A stretch of 15,322 bases of DNA, from contig JADGIG010000153.1 of NCBI GenBank assembly GCA_018985235.1, forward strand, positions 1-15,322, given 5' to 3'. The number at the start of each line of letters is the position of its first letter. The stretch's first letter is position 1. Origin of the DNA: Sanchytrium tribonematis. Its lineage: Eukaryota > Sanchytriomycota > Sanchytriomycetes > Sanchytriales > Sanchytriaceae. Both the position numbers and the translations under genes were made by a program. The notes under the pieces are model-generated. The model saw only the letters and a list, made by a program, of their open reading frames with translations, had not been told where the DNA came from and did not search any database. Positions 7,659-15,322 of the stretch are shown here, in pieces.

Positions 7659-8354
7659 TTATAAACGAGACCATCCCTTGTGTAGCCTTTTGATAATTTC
7701 TGTTAGCCGAGTAGGATCTTCTTTCAAAATCGACCTGATTTGTTCCAAAAGCGGGTTTAGTGTAATCCCTTGAATTAAGTCATTTATATCACTTGACAAG
7801 GCTGGCAATTGAGGAATGGAAGGATTGATCTCAACAGCATGCAAAACTTGGTCCTCAACTCGAAATCTAAAATAAGCTTTTTTGAGATTGTTTTTAAATT
7901 TTGAAAATTGAATTCGATAGTATCCATTACCTTCGAAAAGCATATCAATGCCAAAATTGGTTTTATATTTGAGCCTCAGATTCTCTATCTTTTCTCTTTG
8001 ACCTTGATTTTCTCGCTGACGGTCACTTATGAGTACTTTTAGTTCTCGAATTTCATCTTCTTTCTTAGTTTTCTCTAAATATAACGATTGTTCTTCTTTT
8101 TGACAGTTACTGTAAATTTCACTGAGCTGCTGCTCTTTTTCAAGATATTCTGAATTCTTTTTTTGTAGTTCTTCATAGCTACGTTTTTTTACTTCGTTAT
8201 CTTCCAAAATTGAAATCGACTTTGCATAATTTTTGTTCATTTGTGCAATATATCTCTGTGCCATATCATCGATGTCCCTGGCCAGTGGTGGTTTGTTTTG
8301 TTCTGAAAATTTCTTCAACAAATTAACTGTTGGTCTCAAACTCAATTCTTCCAT
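7659..8354 (-). CDS. SPC25: Kinetochore protein Spc25
   Basis: A 231-residue protein: a long charged coiled coil (about residues 28-132) followed by a small globular domain (about 133-231). The C-terminal pattern, LRLKYKTNFGIDM then YYRIQFSKF, FRFRVEDQVLHAVEINPSIPQL, and LNPLLEQIRSIL, fits the Spc25 family RWD-like domain. Spc25 pairs with Spc24 in the Ndc80 complex, tying microtubule-binding Ndc80/Nuf2 to the inner kinetochore. Its length equals that of yeast and animal Spc25 (about 220-230). The ATG at 8354 lies only 14 bp beyond the FtsX stop on the same strand, so its promoter must lie within the FtsX 3' coding end. Spc24 is the alternative, less likely from length and motif. Confidence 0.75.
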   Translation of the reverse strand: MEELSLRPTVNLLKKFSEQNKPPLARDIDDMAQRYIAQMNKNYAKSISILEDNEVKKRSYEELQKKNSEYLEKEQQLSEIYSNCQKEEQSLYLEKTKKEDEIRELKVLISDRQRENQGQREKIENLRLKYKTNFGIDMLFEGNGYYRIQFSKFKNNLKKAYFRFRVEDQVLHAVEINPSIPQLPALSSDINDLIQGITLNPLLEQIRSILKEDPTRLTEIIKRLHKGWSRL

Positions 8355-8367
8355 GTTTGAAAAATAA

Positions 8368-8373
8368 TTTATT
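8368..8373 (-). terminator. AATAAA overlapping the stop of the FtsX-type permease
   Basis: Minus-strand AATAAA whose inner TAA is the stop codon at 8369-8371, inside the 14-bp gap before Spc25. Confidence 0.5.
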
Positions 8374-11300
8374 TTGTACCTTTTATAGTTGCTGCTATAG
8401 TTTTCTTGTTTAAATCGATTGCTGGCAGTAAACTACCCACAACTGCAAATAAGCAAGATAAAGCAATGATTATTATGTAAAATATTACTGGAAAGCTGAA
8501 ATACCAAGGCAATTCCAAAAATACGTTGCTCTAAAGGCAGAAAAATACACCTGTCAAGCATCCGATAGTAGTTCCAAGTGCAGCGCTGCTTAAGACAATG
8601 CATAATGCTTCATAAATATATAGTCGAAGTAAAGTGGCTTTTGTAAAGCCAAGCGATCGCAAAACACCATATTCCCAACTATTATCTTTGACATTTGACT
8701 CGAATGATATTATTAAAACAAAGAAACATAAAATCATTGCACCGATACTCACGGCACTAAGGGCATACTCACCTTTGGCTTTTGAATCATCTGTATCTTT
8801 TTTAGCCTTTCTGGCATCTTGTATTTGAGTGTTCTGATTTATGATCGTATTGAGTTCATTCATGAAAGATTCTACTTGCAGGTCAGAAGCTCCAGATTCT
8901 ATTTTTATAAAGCAGTCTTTAATTGGAATACTTTGCGATGAATACAAGCTGATGTTAGTCTTGGCAAAAGAATCTACAGTTTCAAGCAATTTTTTAAAGT
9001 CCCCCATCTGCACAAACATAGCAGTACTCGAACTAAAAGAGCTGATTTCTGTGTATCCTGGCATCTTTGAAACTAATCCTACAGGCTTCATAATAAATCT
9101 TGTAGAAACTGTGTTGATTTCATTCACTGGTAAAATATACAAAATTAACTCACCCTTGCTATTCATGGGAAAGTACATATTATCTAAAGACTGTTGGCTT
9201 CCAATAAAAGGTATTGTATATCTTTGAATTTGATTAGTTCTACCGTACACTTTGGATACTGAGATTAGCGAGTCATCTGGTTTATAATTTCTGTCTGTGA
9301 AATCGTATAATTCATTGAATATATTGATTTCTTTTAGTATATTTATGGGTTGAGTGACCATGATGTAGTCTTTGAATACACTAGAAGAAAACTGCTCTTC
9401 AATCCCAAATATACTACTACTTAACGGCAGAAATCCACTTAAACTAGATAGGGTTCCATCTGCAACTGGATAGTAATCTAAAAGATCAAATGTAGCAAAT
9501 GAATATCCTTGAACGACATGTGAAAATCCTGGAGTCGATGTGGTTTTGTTGGATAGAAATTCTTCTAAAATATCTCGTTGTAACGGCTTTTCATAAGAGA
9601 GTGAATACAACCTGATGTCGCTACCATATACGTTTTCAGTCAATTTGTTTAACGAATCAGCTTGAATATTAAACATGACCGATACAAATATGATGTAACT
9701 CAAGCACAATGTAAATACCAATGATGTGTATCTATTTTTGCTTCTGTGAGCGCTAAGATTCTTCAGTAATATATCGGTAATTAAGCGATCATATAATTTG
9801 GTGATAAGGTATGCAAAAATGATTTCTAATGGGGCAAGAAGAAACTGTCCAATAATTGTGAGTCCAATTATAAGCCCCATTAAAATCAAGGTGAAGACCC
9901 GAAAGAACAAGGTGAAATCTTGAAAAACGAATGCTAAAGGTATCATCTATATTAGTTGGTAATACATAATAAACTAAAAAACCAAAAATGACAAACAGAA
10001 TTGACATTGTAGTCTCAACCGGACTGAGTCCATACGATTTTAATTTTTGTATCGTTATTTTAGTTTCTTCCACACTCGAGTGATACAAATCCAAGGCGTC
10101 TCTAAGCGTTGTACCTAAAGCTCGTCTTATAGGCAAAATAATTCCAAGCAGTGGTAAAAATATGCCTATTACTACACCTAATACTACACTCCAGCCTTGA
10201 AGGGCGCTAGCGATATCATTCCCCACACTTTGAGATACATAAAATGCAATAGGTAAATTGAATATATATGAGAACATTAAGCTAGTTAAAATACCAGGGA
10301 CTGCAAACAGAAGTGACTTTTGTAGCAATAATGCAATAAGAGAGCTTTGTTGCAGACCAAGCGACCTAAGCATTCCATATTCGTATGTTTTTTCATGAAC
10401 ATCTTTGTTCATTAATGAGTATATAACCGCAATTGCGAGTATAATCAATATAAATATAATCGAGAAAAATATTTCATTAAATATAAAAGACAAAAATTGA
10501 GCGTTGTCAAGGGCTAAACTGATAACTGGTGTTAATATTGCAGAACTGTAAATACCAATATTTTCTGCTATAGCATTTGCCAAATTGATTATACTCCCTT
10601 GCCTTTCTTTAGTGCTGCTAAGATAAATGTCATATCTGTCCTTCATTATTATATTAATAAAAGCAACAAATTCCTCCATGTTGACTTGAGATGTTATGTT
10701 AGAAGCTAAGTCATTAACATTATTTGAGCCCCCAATAGCCAAAGAAGCAGCCGACAAAATACTTTTCACAATATAACCCACAGCCGACTTGTCTAATAAC
10801 ACAACATTTCCTAAAGCACTTGCGTATTTACCATCGGTTTTGGCAATTGCATCAATAACTTGAAATGATATACTTGTAGCACCAAAGTTTGTCACAAATG
10901 TATTTGGGACGACAAGAAATGTCTGGTTGCCAGTATTTCTTAAAGTTAGTCCTAACTGTAATGCATTTAGTACCTGAACAGTTGTATCGGGGAGCAAACC
11001 GTTTCCTAGAGGAATTGTAAAATCTGCGTTTTTTGAAATATTAGCTTGTTGAAATCCGGTCAGGTTTAAAGTAATATCCAAAGTGTTGCCACTGTTTGGT
11101 AAGAGATTTAAATTTCTAATTAGGGAATCAGAGCAATGCATTTCATTGCTCCCAAGTGGTCGCTTATTCCAAAGAGGAGCAATTTCGTTATCATCTTCTA
11201 ATGTGCTATCAATAATCACAGCGATTGCTTTGGAGGTTTTTTTGTTTAAACTATTAACTACGTTGATCGGTAAAATCCAGCGTGGTGCAATTTTGTCAAT

Positions 11301-11816
11301 GCCAGAGGTATTTAATAGCTGTCTTTTAAGTTGTGTATAATTTAAAAAAGGACTATTTGTGACGTCGTTCGAACTAACAACCACATCTGTTGAACTTACA
11401 AGATCTTCTATAGATTTTAAATTAAAGTACTGCAAGTGGGTTTGTAAATTATTAATTAAAATTACAAACAATACTACAAGAAACACAGCAGAAAGTCCAA
11501 TCATAAATGACTGAATTGATCTTGATAACGAACTCACATTGTATTTTAACAAGAGTTTAAAATTTACCCAAATTTTTTTCCATTCTAAACCAATATCTGA
11601 TTCTGGCACGAGCTCGTCACCGGTACTAAATCTTCGAAACATAAACGGTAACAAATTCAGTACATTGATATTTCCAAATGATTCTTGTCTTTCCCTAAAA
11701 AACTGAGATTCTTTTGAAGGCTGCGATCTGTGTTTCGATTCTCTAGATGGCTGCGATTTGTGCCTTGATTCTCTAGAGGGTTGTGATTTATGTGTGGGAT
11801 TTTTCTCTTTATTCAT
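8369..11816 (-). CDS. Two-half FtsX/MacB-type permease (exons 11816-9966, 9946-8549, 8530-8369)
   Basis: A predicted 1,136-residue membrane protein made of two FtsX-type units. Each unit has a first membrane helix, a large extracytoplasmic domain, and three further helices. The family signature EYGxLRSLG occurs twice, near residues 480 and 1044 (YEYGMLRSLGL and WEYGVLRSLGF), and each half ends with a LP-type exit motif (ILPIRRALG and LLPAIDLNKK). FtsX-type permeases work with an ABC ATPase to move lipids, lipoproteins or signals; no ATPase is encoded here. Two long open frames are joined by removing 19 nt at 9947-9965; the last 53 residues require skipping 18 nt at 8531-8548 or reading a TAG. 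The first ATG is 11816; the frame is open to a GTG at 11834. The N-terminus carries three 10-residue repeats. Confidence 0.88.
8531..8548 (-). other. Putative 18-nt intron in the FtsX-type gene (alternatively an in-frame TAG)
   Basis: Minus strand GTATTTTTCTGCCTTTAG, phase 0. Removing it joins GCLTG to SNVFLELPWYF and continues through a typical last membrane helix to LLPAIDLNKK and a TAA. Since 18 is a multiple of three, the downstream frame is open either way; only the intron's own terminal TAG stops it. It has no adenosine between GTA and the final AG, so it lacks a normal branch point. A nonsense change or a recoded TAG at a glutamine-like position is a true alternative. Confidence 0.55.
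9947..9965 (-). other. 19-nt intron in the FtsX-type gene
   Basis: Minus strand GTATTACCAACTAATATAG, phase 0, between GFLVYY and MIPLAFVFQ. It carries a CTAAT branch-like motif directly before ATAG. Removal joins two long open frames that encode the two halves of one permease and completes the membrane helix that spans the junction. Retention would shift the frame. Confidence 0.93.
11707..11796 (-). repeat. Three tandem 30-bp repeats in the FtsX-type gene
   Basis: Units at 11707-11736, 11737-11766 and 11767-11796 each encode a ten-residue unit of the form H-K-S-Q-P-S-R-E-S-R/K, near the N-terminus (about residues 9-38). Units differ by several substitutions, so the array is not brand new. 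The units are basic and serine-rich with RxxS-like sites, on the cytoplasmic side of the first membrane helix. Confidence 0.9.
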
Positions 11817-11874
11817 TAGAATTGACGACGTCACTTAAATTTTGACCTATCAGTTTTATCTTTGTCTACAATAA
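11817..11874. promoter_or_regulatory. 58-bp divergent promoter between the FtsX-type gene and the unknown gene
   Basis: Two opposed ATGs are separated by only 58 bp. It contains CGACGTCA (near 11826-11833), one base from the ATF/CREB palindrome TGACGTCA, and otherwise T/A-rich sequence. The motif assignment is tentative. Confidence 0.4.
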
Positions 11875-12714
11875 ATGGACACTATGCCATTCCTGGGCTT
11901 CCCAGTCTATCCAGTCCAGCAATTTTTTACACAAGATTATATGGACTTTATAAATGTTGCACCACAATTGTGCTTGTCATCAACAGAGAGTGGTGTTCAT
12001 GGCAAAAGCAGATCGAACAAAGACATTGCACTTAAACTGGATGAATGTCCATTTAGACCATTCGGAAGAAAAAGAAATACCCTTTTTTATTTAAAAAAGT
12101 ATTTAAATGGGAACTCTATCTCATCCATGGATCCAAAATATATTTATGAAATAAGGTCATATGAGCATGACATGAGCGTCGGAGTATCTCTAAATGATGA
12201 TGGCACCTGGGTGGCGTGGAATGATAATCAAGAATATGCCTATCTGGTTGACAGAGAATTACCTAATGATTCAGCTACGATAAAAATAGATACCATCGAA
12301 AAACAATCCATTGCTTTTGAAGCTATAGGCTTTGAGAACGATTTAAATGTTGTATTGACCATGTCACCGGAGATATTAATGGGCTTCAGAAGCCTGCTAC
12401 TTCGCACACAATGCTTTTATTTGGACCAAAATAATTATGGAATGTTTGCTGATTGTAATCAAGGAACGGTTTGGACATCAATTGCACTACCAATCTATAA
12501 TCCGCCGGGAATGGTCATTAATAAAAACCGAAACTACGATAAGCGATTAAATTATGTTAACACTAAGGAACGGCCGATACCTCCATTTATAACAGGTTTT
12601 CCCTTCAGAAACGGAATTAATATATTTTATAATGCCTTTCCTGGATGTCTTGTTATAGCTACAGATACGAACGGAACTTGGTATGACTTTGACATAGATA
12701 AAGCACTCAGTTAA
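11875..12714 (+). CDS. Unrecognised 279-residue protein with repeated GTW motifs
   Basis: I do not recognise this family. The ATG at 11875 starts a continuous frame ending in TAA, with AATAAA 6 bp later. It has no signal peptide or membrane helix. The body looks beta-rich, with three similar elements: SLNDDGTWVAW (105-115), DCNQGTVWTSI (193-203) and ATDTNGTWYDF (262-272). This spacing could reflect beta-propeller blades, but that is a guess. The N-terminal third holds a basic patch (FGRKRNTLFYLKKYL, 63-77). Codon use looks like that of neighbouring genes, so nothing suggests recent transfer. It shares a 58-bp divergent promoter with the FtsX-type permease and is followed after 55 bp by CCR4 on the same strand. 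Confidence 0.75.
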   Translation: MDTMPFLGFPVYPVQQFFTQDYMDFINVAPQLCLSSTESGVHGKSRSNKDIALKLDECPFRPFGRKRNTLFYLKKYLNGNSISSMDPKYIYEIRSYEHDMSVGVSLNDDGTWVAWNDNQEYAYLVDRELPNDSATIKIDTIEKQSIAFEAIGFENDLNVVLTMSPEILMGFRSLLLRTQCFYLDQNNYGMFADCNQGTVWTSIALPIYNPPGMVINKNRNYDKRLNYVNTKERPIPPFITGFPFRNGINIFYNAFPGCLVIATDTNGTWYDFDIDKALS

Positions 12715-12720
12715 TTAATC

Positions 12721-12726
12721 AATAAA
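12721..12726 (+). terminator. Poly(A) signal AATAAA of the unrecognised gene
   Basis: AATAAA 6 bp after the stop and about 44 bp before the CCR4 start. Confidence 0.55.
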
Positions 12727-12769
12727 TTTTTGGTTTGATTGCAATTAAGGGGCCCTGAAACTTCTGTCA

Positions 12770-14267
12770 ATGAATCATGAAGAGTCACCGAGGCAAATAT
12801 CCAAGAAAGACACAAAAGATCAGCCGTTCACGGCGATTGACTTGTCGAATATGGGCTTGAAAGCTATTTCAAATAATCTATTTAAGTGGTACTCCTTTCT
12901 GTCAGTTATAAATTTAAGTAGCAATAATCTGAGATCAATTTCCTCCAGAATATCAGAGTTAAATAATTTAGTTTATTTGGATTTATCTGCCAACCAGTTG
13001 CAATCCGTTCCATGGGAAATGGGATTATTGTCACAGCTTCAAACATTGTATTTACATGATAACTTTTTAACAACCCTGCCACATGAATTTGGAATGCTTT
13101 ATCAACTTAACAAATTAACTCTCGATAATAATCCATTAGCAGATGTTATATTTCAAATTGAAAAGCAATCTTGTACTCATCTAATTCATTATCTGCGAGA
13201 TAACGCGCCAAAATCCTCTCCACCACCCCCAAGATCTTGGGAACCAAAAAAGAAAGACGCAAACCATTTTACTATACTCAGTTACAATATATTGGCACAG
13301 AAATATGCCCGTCCAAAGTTGTATGGGTATACTCCCAACTGGGCGCTGGACTGGAATCACAGGAGCGCAAACATTATAGCAGAAGTAGAGAGCTATGATC
13401 CAGACATTATTTGTTTTCAGGAGATTGAAGAAGGTGACTATGAATCATTTTTTGGGCCCAGATTATTAACGCTTCCTGGAAGAATGTATAGGGGAATGTT
13501 TTTTCAAAAATCAAGAGCTAAAACTATGGGAGAGCTGGACAAAAAGTCAGTTGACGGTTGCGCGATATTTGCTAAAATAGACAAGTTTGAGTTTATTACA
13601 GAACATCTTTTAGAATTTAATGAGCTAGCTTTAAAACAACACTATCTTGAAAAAACAGACAGTTTATTTACACGATTGATGCAAAGGGACAATATAGCTG
13701 TAGTTGCGCAACTAAGGCACATATCTTCAAAAGTGCCCGTTTGGGTTGTTAACTGTCATATTCATTGGGATCCAAATTATAACGATGTTAAAGTTTTGCA
13801 AACCGCGATAATGTTAGAGGAAGTGTCGAAATTGGTAGGGTCGCATCCACTTGTTATTTGTGGAGATTTTAATTCTACTCCAGAATCTGCTGTAATCAAG
13901 CTTATGACCGAGAAATTCATACCTGGTGATCACCCCGAATTGCTAGGAGTCGATTATGGATCTTCCTTACGAACACATGGATTAAAAAATAGATTACAGT
14001 CTTTGTCAAACGCGTATGAGCATCACGAACTTCCTTTCACAAATTATACCCCAGGATTTAAAGGAGTTATTGACTATATATTTTATTCTGATAGGCTTTT
14101 AGAAGTCACAGCAACACTGGGCGAGATTTCGCAAGATTATTATAATAATTATGTTGGTTTTCCAAACCCTCATTTGCCGTCGGAGTATAATTTACTAATT
14201 TAGTCATATATGCTTGATTTCAGAATTTAATATCAGTCCTACAACAATAAAACTTTACCAATCTTGA
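12770..14267 (+). CDS. CCR4: CCR4 poly(A)-specific deadenylase (exons 12770-14184 and 14204-14267)
   Basis: A 492-residue protein with an N-terminal leucine-rich-repeat domain (about residues 21-130; LxxLxLxxNxL units) and an endonuclease/exonuclease/phosphatase (EEP) domain from about 166 to the end. CCR4 is a catalytic subunit of the CCR4-NOT complex, which shortens mRNA poly(A) tails; the LRR binds the CAF1 partner. Catalytic elements seen: SYNILAQKYA (171-180), E218 in CFQEIE, NCHIHWDP (328-335) and GDFNSTP with D366/N368. Read without splicing the protein ends LPSEYNLLI and lacks the final catalytic pair; removing 19 nt at 14185-14203 gives LPSDHICLISEF with D472-H473. LRR plus EEP in one chain is the fungal/animal CCR4 arrangement and excludes nocturnin and Angel. 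Confidence 0.95.
14185..14203 (+). other. 19-nt intron in CCR4
   Basis: GTATAATTTACTAATTTAG, phase 2, inside the codon for catalytic Asp (GA|T). It has a CTAAT branch-like motif directly before TTAG. Splicing restores the Ser-Asp-His motif shared by EEP nucleases. In the retained frame the intron's own TAG is the stop codon. Confidence 0.95.
14246..14251 (+). terminator. Candidate poly(A) signal AATAAA inside the last CCR4 codons
   Basis: AATAAA lies 13 bp before the TGA stop at 14265-14267. With cleavage 10-30 bp downstream, the transcript could end just after the stop. No other AATAAA occurs before striatin. Confidence 0.4.
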
Positions 14268-14324
14268 AAATTCAAATTTGTGTTGTCAAGGCTAATTTTA
14301 AAGGAGTTTGTTTGAAACCTCGCT

Positions 14325-15322
14325 ATGGATTCATCTATGAATTTTAATTCTGTTGTACACTATCTGGCTTCAGAGTTTAAAAAATTCGAAAGAGAAAGGC
14401 TTGAATGGCAAATTGAAAAAAACACTTTGCTTAGTCGTATCGCAATTCTTGAAGGAGAAAAACGATCTATTGCACATTTAAATGCCGATATTTTAGAAAA
14501 ACTGACATTGTCCGATTCAAAAATCGAAAGACCAGCAATAGATGTTGACAAGAAGAAAGACGACACTCGAAAATTATTACTTTCATTTATGCAGGAGGCT
14601 AAGCAGCTTTCATTATCTCCATTAGATCCAGTGCCTGATAGATCAGAACCTGATGAATCATCTATACCAAAATCATATTACGATGTGGAGCAGCTTGAAG
14701 AGTTGTCTCAAATTAAAGTTGAGGACCTTCGTAAGGAAAAAAGGCTGTGGAGGTCGAGCATAAATTTCAGATCGCATTTTGACGCTGTCAGATCGGTTAA
14801 ATTTATCGACCACTTCCACTTTATGTCTATTGGTGATGATGGTTGCGTCAAGATATGGAATTTGAAATGCGAAGATCCATATCGGTCATTTAGAACAGAT
14901 ACATCATTCTTATGTGGGGCAATTTTGAATAATATGGCAGTTTGCGGTGATTTGAAAGGAAGGTTGCACTTATTTAGAGTAGATATTTCCAAACCTATTG
15001 AAGACTACCCAAATTACGATAAAACCTTCAGGCTTCACTACAGTGATGATCATTCGGACGCTATCTGGGAAATTGCTGCTTTTGAGAAAAAAAACAAGTG
15101 CGCTTCCATCAGTGCCGACGGAACTCTTAAAATATGGACCCTGGATCAAAATTTAATCACGCTTTCGCATTCCCTGACTTGTACTTTATGCTAACGTAGT
15201 TGATAATCAACACCCAACTTCTATCTGCTGTTCATACCAAAATGATGATCTTTTTTATGCTGGATTCGATACTGGTCAGATTTTGTCTCTGGACATTAAT
15301 ACTGGTAAAGTCGTTGATACAA
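14325..15322 (+). CDS. Striatin-family WD-repeat protein, 5' part (exons 14325-15180 and 15200 onward)
   Basis: The N-terminal 325 or so residues of a striatin. Striatins are the scaffold and regulatory B-type subunit of STRIPAK, a PP2A complex that governs kinase signalling and, in fungi, cell fusion and cytokinesis (Far8). Seen: an N-terminal SVVHYLASEFKKFERERLEW segment with the aromatic caveolin-binding-like spacing (F18, F21, W28), a coiled coil (about 18-62), an acidic linker (about 100-130), RKEKRLWRSSINFRSHFDAVRSVKF opening the propeller (136-160), and WD repeats (DDGCVKIWNL, SADGTLKIWTLD). A 19-nt intron at 15181-15199 is removed, after which FDNQHPTSICCSY and FYAGFDTGQILSLDINTG continue the propeller. 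The gene runs off the right edge with further blades expected. It is shorter before the propeller than animal striatins. Confidence 0.93.
15181..15199 (+). other. 19-nt intron in striatin
   Basis: GTACTTTATGCTAACGTAG, phase 1. It holds a perfect GCTAAC branch sequence immediately before GTAG. The unspliced frame stops inside the intron at its TAA; splicing leads into well-matched striatin WD-repeat sequence that stays open to the window edge. Confidence 0.95.

Noticed and set aside
8531-8550. A 20-nt version of the last FtsX intron beginning GTGTAT
   Set aside because: It shifts to a frame that ends after about 33 codons without the expected LLPAIDLNKK exit motif, whereas the 18-nt version keeps it.
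8369-11834. Bacterial contamination or very recent transfer as the origin of the FtsX-type gene
   Set aside because: It carries a 19-nt intron of the local type, an AATAAA/stop overlap and base composition like its neighbours.

Overview
This window is a piece of a compact, AT-rich nuclear genome from a microbial eukaryote. Every recognisable gene is eukaryotic: actin, SmE and LSm7, a Qc-SNARE, a CABLES-type cyclin-box protein, ethanolamine kinase, an AMPK/SNF1 gamma subunit, the kinetochore protein Spc25, the CCR4 deadenylase and striatin. Striatin, CABLES and the Snf4-like gamma subunit together point to an opisthokont. Very tight gene spacing, few introns and tiny introns would suit an early-diverging or parasitic fungal relative (Rozellomycota/microsporidia neighbourhood). 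That placement is inference; no rRNA or other phylogenetic marker is present to settle it.

Layout. 1-1948: two actin genes in inverted orientation, one cut by the left edge, the other complete, flanking a small SmE gene. 1985-3554: three minus-strand genes in a row (LSm7-like, SNARE, CABLES-like). 3664-4647: ethanolamine kinase, convergent with a polytopic membrane protein (4665-5354). 5355-5732: the only longer gap, holding a hairpin and two micro-ORFs. 5733-7652: an ankyrin protein and the AMPK gamma/Snf4 protein. 7659-8354: Spc25. 8369-11816: a large two-half FtsX-type permease with two introns. 11875-12714: an unrecognised protein. 12770-14267: CCR4. 14325-end: striatin, cut by the right edge.

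The most notable feature is a set of five predicted introns only 18-20 nt long. Four (actin, the first FtsX intron, CCR4, striatin) are forced by reading frame or by conserved protein sequence. Removing 20 nt from actin gives the canonical 375-residue protein. Removing 19 nt from CCR4 restores the Ser-Asp-His catalytic motif. Removing 19 nt from striatin continues a WD repeat. The consensus is GTAT...CTAAY-N-TAG. The fifth (18 nt, FtsX) is in phase and ends in an in-frame TAG, so a stop or a recoded codon is a real alternative.

Other compaction signals: AATAAA hexamers overlap the stop codon in six genes; convergent genes lie as close as 6 bp; the actin promoters place a TATA box 32 bp from the ATG, so the leader must be almost nil. 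The genes are housekeeping functions (cytoskeleton, mRNA processing and decay, trafficking, kinetochore, energy sensing, phospholipid synthesis) and do not form one pathway. CCR4 deadenylase, LSm7 and SmE share RNA metabolism, but their proximity is probably chance.
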